A stretch of DNA of 36,530 nucleotides from Thermoplasmata archaeon. GTDB lineage: Archaea; Thermoplasmatota; DTKX01; VGTL01. This document shows positions 1-7,561 of the stretch, in pieces; position 1 is the first letter of the stretch; the number at the start of each line of letters is the position of its first letter. The stretch is taken from positions 1-36,530 of the forward strand of contig JAWCLH010000029.1 in assembly GCA_038851035.1 (NCBI GenBank), written 5' to 3'. Under the pieces are notes generated by a model that ran no database searches, had not been told where the DNA came from, and saw nothing but the letters and a program-made list of their open reading frames with translations. Both the position numbers and the translations under genes were made by a program.

Positions 1-1572
1 GTCGTCATTTGTCGGTGTGAAGTTGATTTCGGCGCTCTGCTCGCCGCGCGGTATAATGTCAAACAGCGGGCAGTCCTCGCTCCAGTTGAGCCTGTCGCCG
101 TCGGCGTCCTCTGCGAAGATGAGCAGCTTGAAGTTCTTCCCCTGGCTCGCGACCTGGTCCATTATCGGGCTCAAGACTGGATAGCGGTTGACTGAGATGT
201 TGATCGATGCAACAGGTATATGATTAAGGCCAAACCACAGGGTGTTGTTCCCGCCGGTCGCGACCCAGCTAGTCCTGATTTCGTTCAGCATGGAGGGCTG
301 TAAATCAACGGATTTCGATTCGATATGTTCGGCTGTATTGAAATCGTCCCCGACACGGAAGGATATATTGACAGGAATTACCATGGGGGTGGGATTGTCG
401 ATGCGCGCGAGCAGATTAAGCACATCTTTCTCGGAAAGCTCCGTGGGCTCGCATTCAAAGGACATGAATCTAAATGGTCTCTCTTCTTCTCCTATAGAAA
501 CCTTGGGCTCCGGCTTACTGTATTTTCTTACTAGTACATAGTCGAAATAGGTGTGCTCGGTCGTTGAATAGTCCCCGATGCCGACGACGACGTATTTGGG
601 TGTGATTCCTCCGCTACCGCTGATTTCAAGGCTTTGCTCGCTGAAGGGGCTCTCAAGCTGCTTCCAGACGCCCTTGGCCCAAGTGTCAGGAGTGTAGTAG
701 GTGGTCATCCTGAACCATATGTTCCGTACTGTTATTTGGGTGTTTGAATTGACGGTCCCGATATCGTTCACGGTGAGAGCGAGGTAAACGTTATTTTTTA
801 GATAGTCATAGAGCCGAGCCGAAACGAGCTTAAGAGGGCTGCCATAATAGGAGTCATCGTATGCCACTTCATTGGTGAAGCCTGCGTAGGCGCCGAATGC
901 GCTCTGGTACCAGTCCGTGAACTTCAGCCTCGTCTCTATGGCGTAGCTGCCTTCGGGAAGGGAGATTTTCGAAATGACGCAGCCGCCAGTATGGGCGTTG
1001 CCACTGCCCACATTGAAGTCGAGCATTCCACCATTGACCGAGCAGGTCGTGGCCGTATCCACGAAATGGGGTGTATTCCACCTCTGGCTGTCGAGTGAGT
1101 TGCCAGTAAAGTCGTCGTAGAAAACCGAGATCTGCTCGGGGCCGCCAGCGTAGGTGGCGGCTGGATTGCCGTAGTACATATATATTTGAGTTGTCGAGGC
1201 GGCGGCTATTCTGCTCACATTCACCCAAACCTTCAGGGCTTTCCCCTCCTCAATGTTCTCATACCAGCATGGGAGAACTTTCAAGCTGGCCCCGTCCCTC
1301 TGGACAAACTTCAGATCCCCGAAGTCCCTTTTCATATCTGAATCATAGGTCTGGTTGATAAGCACCGGATAATCCGTCAATTGAGCTGTGCTCTTAGTGT
1401 TGTCGATGGTCACGGGTCTCCGAAACTGCCAGTCCAGATCCCACCAGGGCTCGTCTGCTTGTGTGAAGGCAGAGGAAGCAGGATGGGACTCGATGGGCAT
1501 CGTGAAGCCGAGACAGGACGTGGTCAGGAGAACAAGACCAATTAGCACTGAACAAATACCTACAGAACGCAT
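1..1572 (-). CDS. Secreted DUF2341-type surface protein (partial, C-terminus beyond window)
   Basis: The minus-strand frame is open from 1572 to the left edge (524 codons, no stop), so only the N-terminal part is here. It starts with a hydrophobic signal peptide (MRSVGICSVLIGLVLL, then a Cys near residue 20 that could be a lipobox-like or plain cleavage site). Next comes WWDLDWQFRRPVTI near residues 43-56, a signature of DUF2341, followed by the tract typical of that family (VWVNVSRIAAASTTQIYMYY, then a YGNP element). The middle looks like a jelly-roll/concanavalin-type beta domain. The last visible residues (EDADGDRLNWSED, then FTPTNDD) begin an Ig/cadherin-like repeat, so more repeats probably follow. 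A Shine-Dalgarno GGAGGTG lies 5 bases before the ATG, and a TATA-like CTATAAATTTAAT at 1615-1627 (minus) fits a leader of about 25 bases. Likely an extracellular, possibly carbohydrate-binding protein; the substrate is unknown. Confidence 0.8.
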   Translation of the reverse strand, partial: MRSVGICSVLIGLVLLTTSCLGFTMPIESHPASSAFTQADEPWWDLDWQFRRPVTIDNTKSTAQLTDYPVLINQTYDSDMKRDFGDLKFVQRDGASLKVLPCWYENIEEGKALKVWVNVSRIAAASTTQIYMYYGNPAATYAGGPEQISVFYDDFTGNSLDSQRWNTPHFVDTATTCSVNGGMLDFNVGSGNAHTGGCVISKISLPEGSYAIETRLKFTDWYQSAFGAYAGFTNEVAYDDSYYGSPLKLVSARLYDYLKNNVYLALTVNDIGTVNSNTQITVRNIWFRMTTYYTPDTWAKGVWKQLESPFSEQSLEISGSGGITPKYVVVGIGDYSTTEHTYFDYVLVRKYSKPEPKVSIGEEERPFRFMSFECEPTELSEKDVLNLLARIDNPTPMVIPVNISFRVGDDFNTAEHIESKSVDLQPSMLNEIRTSWVATGGNNTLWFGLNHIPVASINISVNRYPVLSPIMDQVASQGKNFKLLIFAEDADGDRLNWSEDCPLFDIIPRGEQSAEINFTPTNDD

Positions 1573-1614
1573 CACGCCACCTCCAAGGCGCTGTGCTAAT
1601 GCTCTTCCTCCCTA

Positions 1615-1627
1615 TTAAATTTATAGT
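1615..1627 (-). promoter_or_regulatory. TATA box for the DUF2341 surface protein
   Basis: CTATAAATTTAAT read on the minus strand. It is about 45-50 bases upstream of the ATG at 1572, which places transcription start about 25 bases before the start codon and keeps the GGAGGTG ribosome binding site in the leader. Confidence 0.5.
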
Positions 1628-1705
1628 GCAGAAATCTAATTCAGACGCCCATCAGAGGGTTCCCTAAAGCCTTATTAGAATAGAGAGATTTTATGGTAAT
1701 AGAAA

Positions 1706-1779
1706 GGGCCCGTAGCTTAGGCTGGTGGAGCGTCCGGCTCATAACCGGATGGTCGTCGGTTCAAATCCGGCCGGGCCCA
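1706..1779 (+). tRNA. tRNA-Met (anticodon CAT)
   Basis: A full cloverleaf can be drawn. The acceptor stem pairs GGGCCCG (1706-1712) with CGGGCCC (1772-1778), with discriminator A at 1779. The anticodon stem TCCGG/CCGGA (1733-1737/1745-1749) encloses loop CTCATAA with anticodon CAT at 1740-1742. The T arm is GTCGG-TTCAAAT-CCGGC. The stem lacks the three G:C pairs typical of initiator tRNA, so it is probably the elongator; a CAT tRNA-Ile2 (agmatidine-modified) cannot be excluded by eye. CCA is not encoded. No intron is visible. Confidence 0.93.
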
Positions 1780-1819
1780 CTATTAATGAGTAATATTGGG
1801 TAGTATGTGTAAGTATGTG

Positions 1820-1970
1820 TAGGCCCGGCCTCACCTTGACGAGCGCTTTGTGGTTGATGCCGCTCGTCTGCGGTCCAGCCTGGGCCATTAAAGAGAAGTC
1901 GGGCAAAATCTATTAAAAGGGGGTAAATGTTGATGGGGAGGCCGGTGGCGATGCCCACGGCCACCGGGCG
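1820..1970 (+). other. Structured spacer between two tRNAs, possible small RNA
   Basis: Two stable inverted repeats lie between tRNA-Met and tRNA-Glu. GACGAGCG (1838-1845) pairs with CGCTCGTC (1861-1868) as an 8-bp stem with a 15-base loop, flanked by GGCCC/GGGCC that could extend it. CCGGTGGC (1942-1949) pairs with GCCACCGG (1960-1967) with a 10-base loop, ending 10 bases before tRNA-Glu. A TATA-like CTATTAAAAG (about 1909-1918) lies between them. No C/D or H/ACA box set is convincing. It may be a processed leader of a tRNA transcript or an independent small RNA. Confidence 0.3.
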
Positions 1971-1977
1971 GCAGGAC

Positions 1978-2052
1978 GCTCCCGTAGTGTAGTCCGGTCA
2001 ATCATCGAGGCCTCTCGAGCCTCAGACACGGGTTCAAATCCCGTCGGGAGCA
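1978..2052 (+). tRNA. tRNA-Glu (anticodon CTC)
   Basis: The acceptor stem is GCTCCCG (1978-1984) with CGGGAGC (2045-2051), discriminator A at 2052. The anticodon stem GAGGC/GCCTC (2007-2011/2019-2023) encloses loop CTCTCGA with anticodon CTC at 2014-2016. The T arm is ACGGG-TTCAAAT-CCCGT. The D region GTAGTGTAGTCCGGTCAATC is typical of archaeal tRNA-Glu. CCA is not encoded. A seven-T run follows at 2057-2063. Confidence 0.95.
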
Positions 2053-2056
2053 AAAC

Positions 2057-2063
2057 TTTTTTT
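2057..2063 (+). terminator. T-run terminator after tRNA-Glu
   Basis: Seven consecutive T five bases after the tRNA-Glu discriminator, the usual form of an archaeal intrinsic terminator. Confidence 0.6.
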
Positions 2064-2397
2064 CCAAGAGTTTTCAAAAAAGGCTTCGCGGGCTCGCTGC
2101 GCTCTCAGGCTCGCCGTCCATGACGGCTCGCCTCTTGCTCGGTCCTGACGGGCCTCTCGCAAAAATGTGTAATAAGATAGCTTTCGCCTTAGTCCAGCGT
2201 GGGCGCGCCTCGCTTGGAGTCTCGCCGTGTATCGGGTCTTACCTTTTCCCCGCTCTCCGGCTCATAGACCCGCTATGACTTCGGGCAGTCGAAGGCCATT
2301 ATGGCGAGAAGGCCCTAGGGCATTCTAAAGGGCACTGGCTCCCAGCCCGCCTCTGAGCTTTTATATATTAGAAGGATTCATATAGGCCGGTGCTGGA
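2064..2397. other. Intergenic stretch without a recognisable gene
   Basis: No convincing reading frame on either strand. It holds a small perfect inverted repeat GCCGTC-CAT-GACGGC (2113-2127) inside a tract rich in GGCTCGC-type words, and the promoter of the following gene. Confidence 0.5.
2359..2368 (+). promoter_or_regulatory. TATA box for flavodoxin-like gene
   Basis: TTTTATATAT-type box (TTTTATATTA region 2359-2370) about 34 bases before the ATG at 2398, giving a leader of roughly ten bases without a Shine-Dalgarno site. Confidence 0.55.
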
Positions 2398-2832
2398 ATG
2401 AAGGTCGCCATCATCTACCACTCTCGCTATGGCAATGGAAAAAAGTGCGTTGACTGCGTCGAAAACCTGCTGAAGAGCGGGGGCCACGAGGTTCTCGTAC
2501 TACGCGCCAACGAGTCGAACCCCTCCCAGATACCACCGGCCGACCTCTATATATTTTCCGGGGCCACGGAGGCCTTCACCATCGCCAGACCGCTCAGGAC
2601 GTATCTCAAGGCACTGCCCGTTCTACAGGGCAAAAAATACGCCCTGATCAACACCCATGCGATGATGAAGCCGAGAGCCCTTCCCAAAATGGAGAAAATC
2701 CTGTCTGGGAAAAAGGGGATGGTCAAGATCGCCGAGATTGACTTCAGAGTGGGGAAGGGCACAGATAAGGGGATGGGATTGCCCCCGGACTACGAACAGC
2801 GGCTCGCGGAGTGGGTGAAGGGGCTGGTATAG
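2398..2832 (+). CDS. Flavodoxin-like protein
   Basis: A 144-residue single-domain protein of flavodoxin size and order. Strand 1 and a phosphate-binding-type loop are at the N-terminus (MKVAIIYHSRYGNGKKCVD). Strand 3 (ADLYIFSGATEAF, about 49-61) ends in the loop that normally contacts the flavin ring, and strand 4 (KKYALINTHAM, about 79-89) follows. The FMN loop is a variant (HSRYGNGKK rather than T-x-T-G-x-T), so cofactor binding is likely but not proven. It is cytosolic, monocistronic and convergent with the aldehyde dehydrogenase; the stop codons are about 40 bases apart. The role is presumably low-potential electron transfer or flavin-dependent reduction. The redox partner is not indicated by context. 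Confidence 0.75.
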   Translation: MKVAIIYHSRYGNGKKCVDCVENLLKSGGHEVLVLRANESNPSQIPPADLYIFSGATEAFTIARPLRTYLKALPVLQGKKYALINTHAMMKPRALPKMEKILSGKKGMVKIAEIDFRVGKGTDKGMGLPPDYEQRLAEWVKGLV

Positions 2833-2869
2833 ACGCGTGCTTTAGCCGTGGTTAGACCTCTGGGCCCCA

Positions 2870-4291
2870 TCAGATTCCAATCAAGTTGAAACAGACTACC
2901 TTTGGCTCAGTCATCTCGAGAAGCGAGAACCTGACGCCCTCCCTTCCCAAGCCCGAGTACTTGACCCCGCCGAAGGGCATGGAGTCAAGTCTGTAGTCCG
3001 TGGAGTCATTTATCATCACGCCACCGCATTCGAGGGAATAGGCACCCTTGAACGCGACCTCAACGCTGCTCGTGAATATTGCGGCGTGCAGCCCATAGGG
3101 GAGCGAGTTGGCTTTGGCTATTGCCTCGTCCAGTCCCTTGACGGGGTAGAGGTTGACAACAGGTCCAAAAACCTCGTGACTGTGTATTCTTGCCTGCTCA
3201 GATACATTCTCGAGCACCGTAGGATAGTAGAGAGCCCGCTTGCGCCTTCCGCCAGCTAGAAGCCTTGCTCCCATCTTTACAGCCTCGTTGACCCACTCTT
3301 CAACCCTCTTCGCCTCCGTTTCGTTTATCATCGGCCCCATGTCGGTCTCTTCCTTCATTTTGTCTCCGACCCTGTACTTCAAGGTGCGCTGAACGAAAGC
3401 GTCCCTAAACTCTTGGTAAATCTTACTATGGATATAGATTCTCTGAACGCCGATGCAATTCTGGCCCGCCGCCCAGAATGCCCCTGAGACGCACGACTCC
3501 ACCGCTAACGATAGCTCTGCGTCCTCCCAGACAATTACCGGCGAATTGGAGCCGAGTTCCATTCCAAGCTTCTTGATTCCGGCGAGGGCGGCTATTCGCT
3601 TTCCAGCCTCGACGCCGCCAGTGAAGGAGACCATTCTGATTCTCTCATCGCTCACCATCGGCTCAGCAACTTCGGGTCCCGGACCGGTCAGCACCTGAAG
3701 GGCCTTTGGTGGAAGACCCGCTTCCAGCAGTGCCTCGGCCAGTTTCAGCGCTGAGAGGGGCGTGGCGGTCGCGGGCTTGAGGATGACCGAGTTCCCCCCG
3801 GCGAAGGCCGGGCCAAGCTTGTGCGCGACGAGATTGAGGGGGTCGTTGAACGGGGTGATGGCAAGAATAACCCCTATAGGGAATCGATAGTAGAAGCCCT
3901 TCCTTTTCTCCCCCCCGGGAAAGGAGTCGAAGGGAATCGTCTCCCCCAGAACCCGCTTTGCTTCCTCTGCTGAGACTGTCAGCGTGTTTACGCACCTTGA
4001 AGCCTCCTTTCTTGCCTCCCGAATGGTCTTGGAGCCCTCCCGGGCGATGGTTCTTGCAAAGTCCTCGAGGTTCTCCCGGACGAGCTGTGCGGTTCGGTAC
4101 AAAATATCCGCCCTTTTGTGAACCGGCAAGGAGCGCATCTCCTTGAATCCCTCAAGGGATGAGCGCAGAGCGGTCTCGATGTCCCGCCTCTCAGCCCTCG
4201 GGACGGTGTCCACGAGGGAGCCATCGTAGGGGTCGCGTACCTCGATTCTCCTCTTCCTCTCAACCCATTTGCCGTCAAGGAGCATCTTCAT
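2870..4291 (-). CDS. NAD(P)-dependent aldehyde dehydrogenase (lactaldehyde/GapN-like)
   Basis: 473 residues, the usual length of the ALDH superfamily. Catalytic features are intact: the oxyanion Asn in ITPFNDPLN (Asn149), the cofactor Lys in LKPATATPLS (Lys172), FTGG (223-226), the general base Glu in MELGSNSP (Glu245) and the nucleophile Cys in GQNC (Cys279). The TPFN...NLVAHK pattern resembles archaeal lactaldehyde and non-phosphorylating glyceraldehyde-3-phosphate dehydrogenases, but the substrate cannot be read from sequence. The ATG overlaps the homoserine dehydrogenase stop as ATGA, so the two are translationally coupled. Aspartate semialdehyde or a related aldehyde is therefore an attractive, unproven substrate. 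It is the last gene of the three-gene minus-strand operon. Confidence 0.88.
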   Translation of the reverse strand: MKMLLDGKWVERKRRIEVRDPYDGSLVDTVPRAERRDIETALRSSLEGFKEMRSLPVHKRADILYRTAQLVRENLEDFARTIAREGSKTIREARKEASRCVNTLTVSAEEAKRVLGETIPFDSFPGGEKRKGFYYRFPIGVILAITPFNDPLNLVAHKLGPAFAGGNSVILKPATATPLSALKLAEALLEAGLPPKALQVLTGPGPEVAEPMVSDERIRMVSFTGGVEAGKRIAALAGIKKLGMELGSNSPVIVWEDAELSLAVESCVSGAFWAAGQNCIGVQRIYIHSKIYQEFRDAFVQRTLKYRVGDKMKEETDMGPMINETEAKRVEEWVNEAVKMGARLLAGGRRKRALYYPTVLENVSEQARIHSHEVFGPVVNLYPVKGLDEAIAKANSLPYGLHAAIFTSSVEVAFKGAYSLECGGVMINDSTDYRLDSMPFGGVKYSGLGREGVRFSLLEMTEPKVVCFNLIGI

Positions 4292-5313
4292 AATCTGCCC
4301 CCTATATGCAGAAGGTCGTTCAGAAGGCTGTAGCCCGTCTCTCTCTTTCCGGCCCCTGGCCCGATAATCGTTACCTCGCCGAGGGCGTCGGTGGTGATGG
4401 TGAGGGCGTTCGTGGCCCCACCCACGCCCGCGAGGGGATGGGTAAGCTCGACCCGCTGGGGGCCAACGGAGGCTCTGACGATGTTCCCCTCCATCCAGAC
4501 CCTCCCTATCAGCTTGTATCGCTTCCCTTCGGCCCTGGCGGCTTTGATGTCCTCGGGCTTGATTTTCGTGATCCCCTCGCAGGGGCAGTCGAACGGCTTC
4601 AGGCGAGCGCCAAGCACGACGTTGGCGAGAATCGTGACCTTGGCCAGTGCGTCCCAGCCCAGCACGTCCGCGTCAGGAATGGCCTCGGCATATCCCAGTG
4701 CTTGGGCACTCTTGAGGGCCTCTGCGTAGGGCAAGCCCTCCTCCATTTTCGTCAGGATATAGTTGGTGGTTCCGTTAAGAATTCCACGCATCTCCGTTAT
4801 CTCGCAGCCCGCGAGGTTCTCCCGGAGGAGGTTCAGCACCGGCGTCCCACTCATCACGGTTCCCTCAAAGAGGAATTTGACGCCTTTTTTTTTCGCAAGT
4901 TTAGCAAGCTCTCGATAGTACAAGGCCACAGGTCCCTTGTTAGTGGTGACCACATGCATCCCCAGCTCGAGCGCTTTCCTAATGTGCGTGGTCGCTGGCT
5001 CACCCGTCTTTATGTCCGTGTAGGTCACCTCGACGAGGGCATCGGCCCCGGCCTCCTGAATCATCTGGAGAACGTCAAAGCCCTTCTTCGGAGCTTTTAG
5101 CTCCTCGAGCTTCCCCTTCTCGCCGGCTTTAATCAGTTTTCCGAGGTCCAGGCCGCTTGGGTCCATGACGGCCCCCTTCAACTTATCCGAAACTGCCACG
5201 ACGCTGCACTCCAGCCCATATCTCGAGGCCAGCAGCTTACTCTTGGCGTGGAGCAGCTCGGCTAGTCCCCTCCCGACGACACCAAAGCCCGCAAACACCA
5301 GCTTTAGCCTCAT
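4288..5313 (-). CDS. hom: Homoserine dehydrogenase
   Basis: Interconverts aspartate semialdehyde and homoserine with NAD(P)H, the branch point to threonine and methionine. The N-terminal Rossmann loop is GFGVVGRG. The signature TTNKGPVA and NGTTNYIL elements follow. The catalytic cluster GYAEAIPDADVLGWDALAK has the Glu, Asp and Lys (211, 222 and 226, counted from the GTG) at the same spacing as yeast Glu208/Asp219/Lys223. There is no aspartokinase or ACT domain, so this is the short monofunctional form. The frame opens with GTG at 5316, but GGAGGTGA, which overlaps the stop of the upstream gene, sits 6 bases from the ATG at 5313 and only 3 from the GTG, so ATG is preferred. The 3' end overlaps the aldehyde dehydrogenase start. 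Confidence 0.93.
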   Translation of the reverse strand: MRLKLVFAGFGVVGRGLAELLHAKSKLLASRYGLECSVVAVSDKLKGAVMDPSGLDLGKLIKAGEKGKLEELKAPKKGFDVLQMIQEAGADALVEVTYTDIKTGEPATTHIRKALELGMHVVTTNKGPVALYYRELAKLAKKKGVKFLFEGTVMSGTPVLNLLRENLAGCEITEMRGILNGTTNYILTKMEEGLPYAEALKSAQALGYAEAIPDADVLGWDALAKVTILANVVLGARLKPFDCPCEGITKIKPEDIKAARAEGKRYKLIGRVWMEGNIVRASVGPQRVELTHPLAGVGGATNALTITTDALGEVTIIGPGAGKRETGYSLLNDLLHIGGRL

Positions 5314-5319
5314 CACCGC

Positions 5320-6672
5320 TCACCTCCATTTGCTCTTCCCTGAACTTCTGGACCCCCCTTCTCCTCTTTCTTCACGCCGATGGTGCAGCAGGGGAGCCGC
5401 GATGAACGTGAGCCCTGCTTCAGTAAGGGCCTTCGCGGTGTTGTTGATCGCCTCGTGCTTGTCAAGGTAGTTACGGAGCAAGGCGTCCTGCAGCCCCCTT
5501 GCTTCTATTTCTTCTTTTGGTAGAAAGTAGTCCAGAATGTCTGAGGGGTGCTCCCTCGTCTTCTCCACCGCCACCTCGCCGCCCTCGTGTTTGGCGCTGA
5601 TGTTCGCCACCTCCGCCGCGAGCTCGACGAGCTCCGCCCTCCTGTCGTAGGGCTGCCTGACGATACTCTTCCAGGTCTCGAGAATGTGGTGCTCGAACCG
5701 TATGTTCCGCTCGAATCCCAGCTCCCTGCGAATTCTGGCGCAGGCTCGAATGGTATCGTTGTTGACTGAGTTTGAAAAGTTGAATCCGATTAGGGGGGAG
5801 CTGCCGTCGTCGCGGCTAAAGAGGCGCGCGGCCAGAATCGTCCAGAGGACAGCGTAGGGGTTGTCGTTGCCCATGTAGACCGATATCTTGAACTCAATGT
5901 CCACGCCCAGTCTGTGGAGCATGTAAGCCGCAAGAATGGTCCCGCTATTCACGTTGAGAACCTGTCTGACGCCGTAGTTTGTGTGGTAGTAAAGGAACTC
6001 GTCTACCCATTTAATGGGGTAGTTATTGGGCTGGCCGACGCCGCCAAAGTAGCCCGTGATCGTCTCCGGGCCGCCAAGGTGCACATTGGAGCCGTCGGTC
6101 CCGCGGGTGTCGAGGGTTTCGCACACCGACGCGCCGAAGACCTTCATTGCCGCGCTCACCGCCAGAAGGTCCCCGTCCGCCTCCTGCTCCTTCATGTTCC
6201 TCACCCTTATGAAGCGGCCCGGCATCAGCTCCTTTCTTTCTAGCGCCTGCCTTGTCTCGGCGACGAGGTGGCTGAAGTACTGGCAGGCGCTGATCTCGAG
6301 GGTGACGGCTCGACTCATGTCGAAATCCATTCTGTCGGCCCGGGGGCCGAGGACCCTACGCCTATATTCTTCAACGGTTATGAATGAACCCTCGTCCCTC
6401 TTTTTCGCCATCCACTCGACTTCCCTTGCGTAATCGGCCCTCTTCTTCTCCAGTCGCGCCATCAGGCTCTCGTAAGTACCGCTCTCGCGGGCCTTCCTGC
6501 GAATCTCCTCTATGCCTCCATATTTATCAATCAACTCGAGAATCGCGTGGACCTGAGGGTTCTTCGGATCGAGGAGGAATGCATTTATCTGCTCAAGCTT
6601 TTTCGCCGAGATGCGAAGCGCACTGTGAAGGCTCCTGCCGGCCCCGGCCCCTTTTGATTTTCTACGAACCAC
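5320..6672 (-). CDS. Conserved-looking protein of unknown function, first gene of the hom/ALDH operon
   Basis: I do not recognise this 450-residue protein. It is soluble, with no signal peptide or TM. The N-terminus is helical and charged. The centre is rich in motif-like stretches typical of an alpha/beta, perhaps barrel, enzyme: RNMKEQEADGD, GTDGSNVHLGGPETITGY, YYHTNYGVRQVLNVNSGT, KISVYMGNDNPYAV and GFNFSNSVNNDT. These have many Asn, Asp, His and Gly at probable loop ends, suggesting a phosphate or nucleotide/carbonyl ligand. The last ~20 residues are basic and low complexity. The start is GTG at 6672, preceded by TTATAAAT (6710-6717). Three bases separate its stop from the hom start codon region, and the hom ribosome site lies in its last codons, so a shared pathway around aspartate semialdehyde/homoserine is inferred. 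I cannot assign a reaction. Confidence 0.8.
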   Translation of the reverse strand: MVRRKSKGAGAGRSLHSALRISAKKLEQINAFLLDPKNPQVHAILELIDKYGGIEEIRRKARESGTYESLMARLEKKRADYAREVEWMAKKRDEGSFITVEEYRRRVLGPRADRMDFDMSRAVTLEISACQYFSHLVAETRQALERKELMPGRFIRVRNMKEQEADGDLLAVSAAMKVFGASVCETLDTRGTDGSNVHLGGPETITGYFGGVGQPNNYPIKWVDEFLYYHTNYGVRQVLNVNSGTILAAYMLHRLGVDIEFKISVYMGNDNPYAVLWTILAARLFSRDDGSSPLIGFNFSNSVNNDTIRACARIRRELGFERNIRFEHHILETWKSIVRQPYDRRAELVELAAEVANISAKHEGGEVAVEKTREHPSDILDYFLPKEEIEARGLQDALLRNYLDKHEAINNTAKALTEAGLTFIAAPLLHHRREERGEGGSRSSGKSKWR

Positions 6673-6709
6673 CTCTCGTCCCCCCGGCCCGCTGGGAATG
6701 AACTATATC

Positions 6710-6717
6710 ATTTATAA
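6710..6717 (-). promoter_or_regulatory. TATA box of the unknown/hom/ALDH operon
   Basis: TTATAAAT on the minus strand, about 40 bases before the GTG at 6672; expected transcription start near 6688. Confidence 0.55.
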
Positions 6718-7021
6718 CTATTCTGCTGGGTTGAGCTCGAGCCGGGTTATGCGGGCGCTCATCACACCTCATGCTGGGTCGTCAAAATGTATAATATGTT
6801 AAGCATCGAATATCAGTATCATATGCACTAGCTGTAGAAGACTGGTCAGCTCGTGCGTGGCAGGCGCTCCAGACTGTCAAGCGAGCCCTCGAGACCTGGC
6901 TTCAGGTAAATCAGGAACGGGACGCAGGATGGCGACATTGCCCGGCGCTTGAGGGCCTGTGACCGGGCGGTCGTCGTGCACGAGGTCCGGGGCCCGGCAT
7001 TCCGGGGTATCAGGCGGAGGG
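6718..7021. other. Intergenic stretch, no supported gene
   Basis: Both strands were read. A plus-strand stretch near 6846-6953 gives a short protein-like reading (AWQALQTVKRALETWLQV) ended by TGA, with no start and no recognisable family. It may be gene debris like the neighbouring pseudogene, but nothing can be claimed. Confidence 0.4.
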
Positions 7022-7303
7022 CTACCTCTTCCTCCCCGGGAACTGTATCTCGCTGTAGATGCCCATCTTGCCATCGACCATTTTCGGCATCTTCGTGTGA
7101 ATCTCCATCGGGGAGTCGACGATGATGTAGCCATTGTCCTCAACCCACCTCTACAGCTCAGCGTAGCTCCTTCTATATTCATCAGCTGGGGTCTCGTACT
7201 TGAAGGTCGCAAACTCCATCTCGGGGAGCAGCTCTAGATCGATGTCGCCCGCCGGCTCCGCATCTCCGTGAATGGATATGACCACGCGGGTCAAGAGCTC
7301 GCC
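7022..7303 (-). pseudogene. Decayed GyrI-like/effector-binding domain gene
   Basis: Read on the minus strand in one frame, the sequence gives LLPEMEFATFKYETPADEY, then SYAEL, an in-frame TAG (7151-7153), then RWVEDNGYIIVDSPMEIHT and YSEIQFPGRKR with a normal stop at 7022-7024. This matches the C-terminal half of the GyrI-like small-molecule-binding domain (AraC/MerR-type effector-binding), where the usual reading at the break is EL-Tyr-RW; one base change (TAC to TAG) explains the stop. The frame is also closed upstream by TAG at 7304-7306, and no start codon or DNA-binding domain is found. It looks like a 5'-truncated, point-mutated relic. A TATA-like GGCTATAAAAAG (7386-7397, minus) upstream may be its old promoter. 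Confidence 0.7.
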
Positions 7304-7561
7304 CTAGATTGCGGTCTTTGGTTCGGGGGATGGAGCGCGAAGGGCGCGAGGACGGGCCTAACCCCTGCCTGCCTCGTCAAAGCGGAGAGCTTTTTATAGC
7401 CCTCGTCGAAGGGGACAGCGCCATTGGGTCCCCCCATTCGATATATGCGGGGGCGCTCGCGGAGCGCTTCTTTAGTTTTACTCCCATACCTCCCAACACT
7501 GGGATTGCGTCGCTGGGAAGAGAGAGTGGATGGGGCGTATTTATAGGCTGAGGGGGACAAA
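7304..7561. other. Intergenic region with promoter of the EVE-nuclease gene
   Basis: No gene is seen. A TATA box TATTTATA at 7538-7545 is about 21-24 bases before the ATG at 7562, so the mRNA should start at or next to the ATG (leaderless). A second A/T box at 7390-7398 points to no gene on the plus strand. Confidence 0.45.

Noticed and set aside
4306-5100. 264-codon plus-strand frame opposite hom
   Set aside because: It is antisense to a well-conserved enzyme, with residue use typical of a high-G+C shadow frame.
6846-6953. Plus-strand protein-like fragment (AWQALQTVKRALETWLQV)
   Set aside because: No start codon, no family match by eye and too short; may be gene debris.
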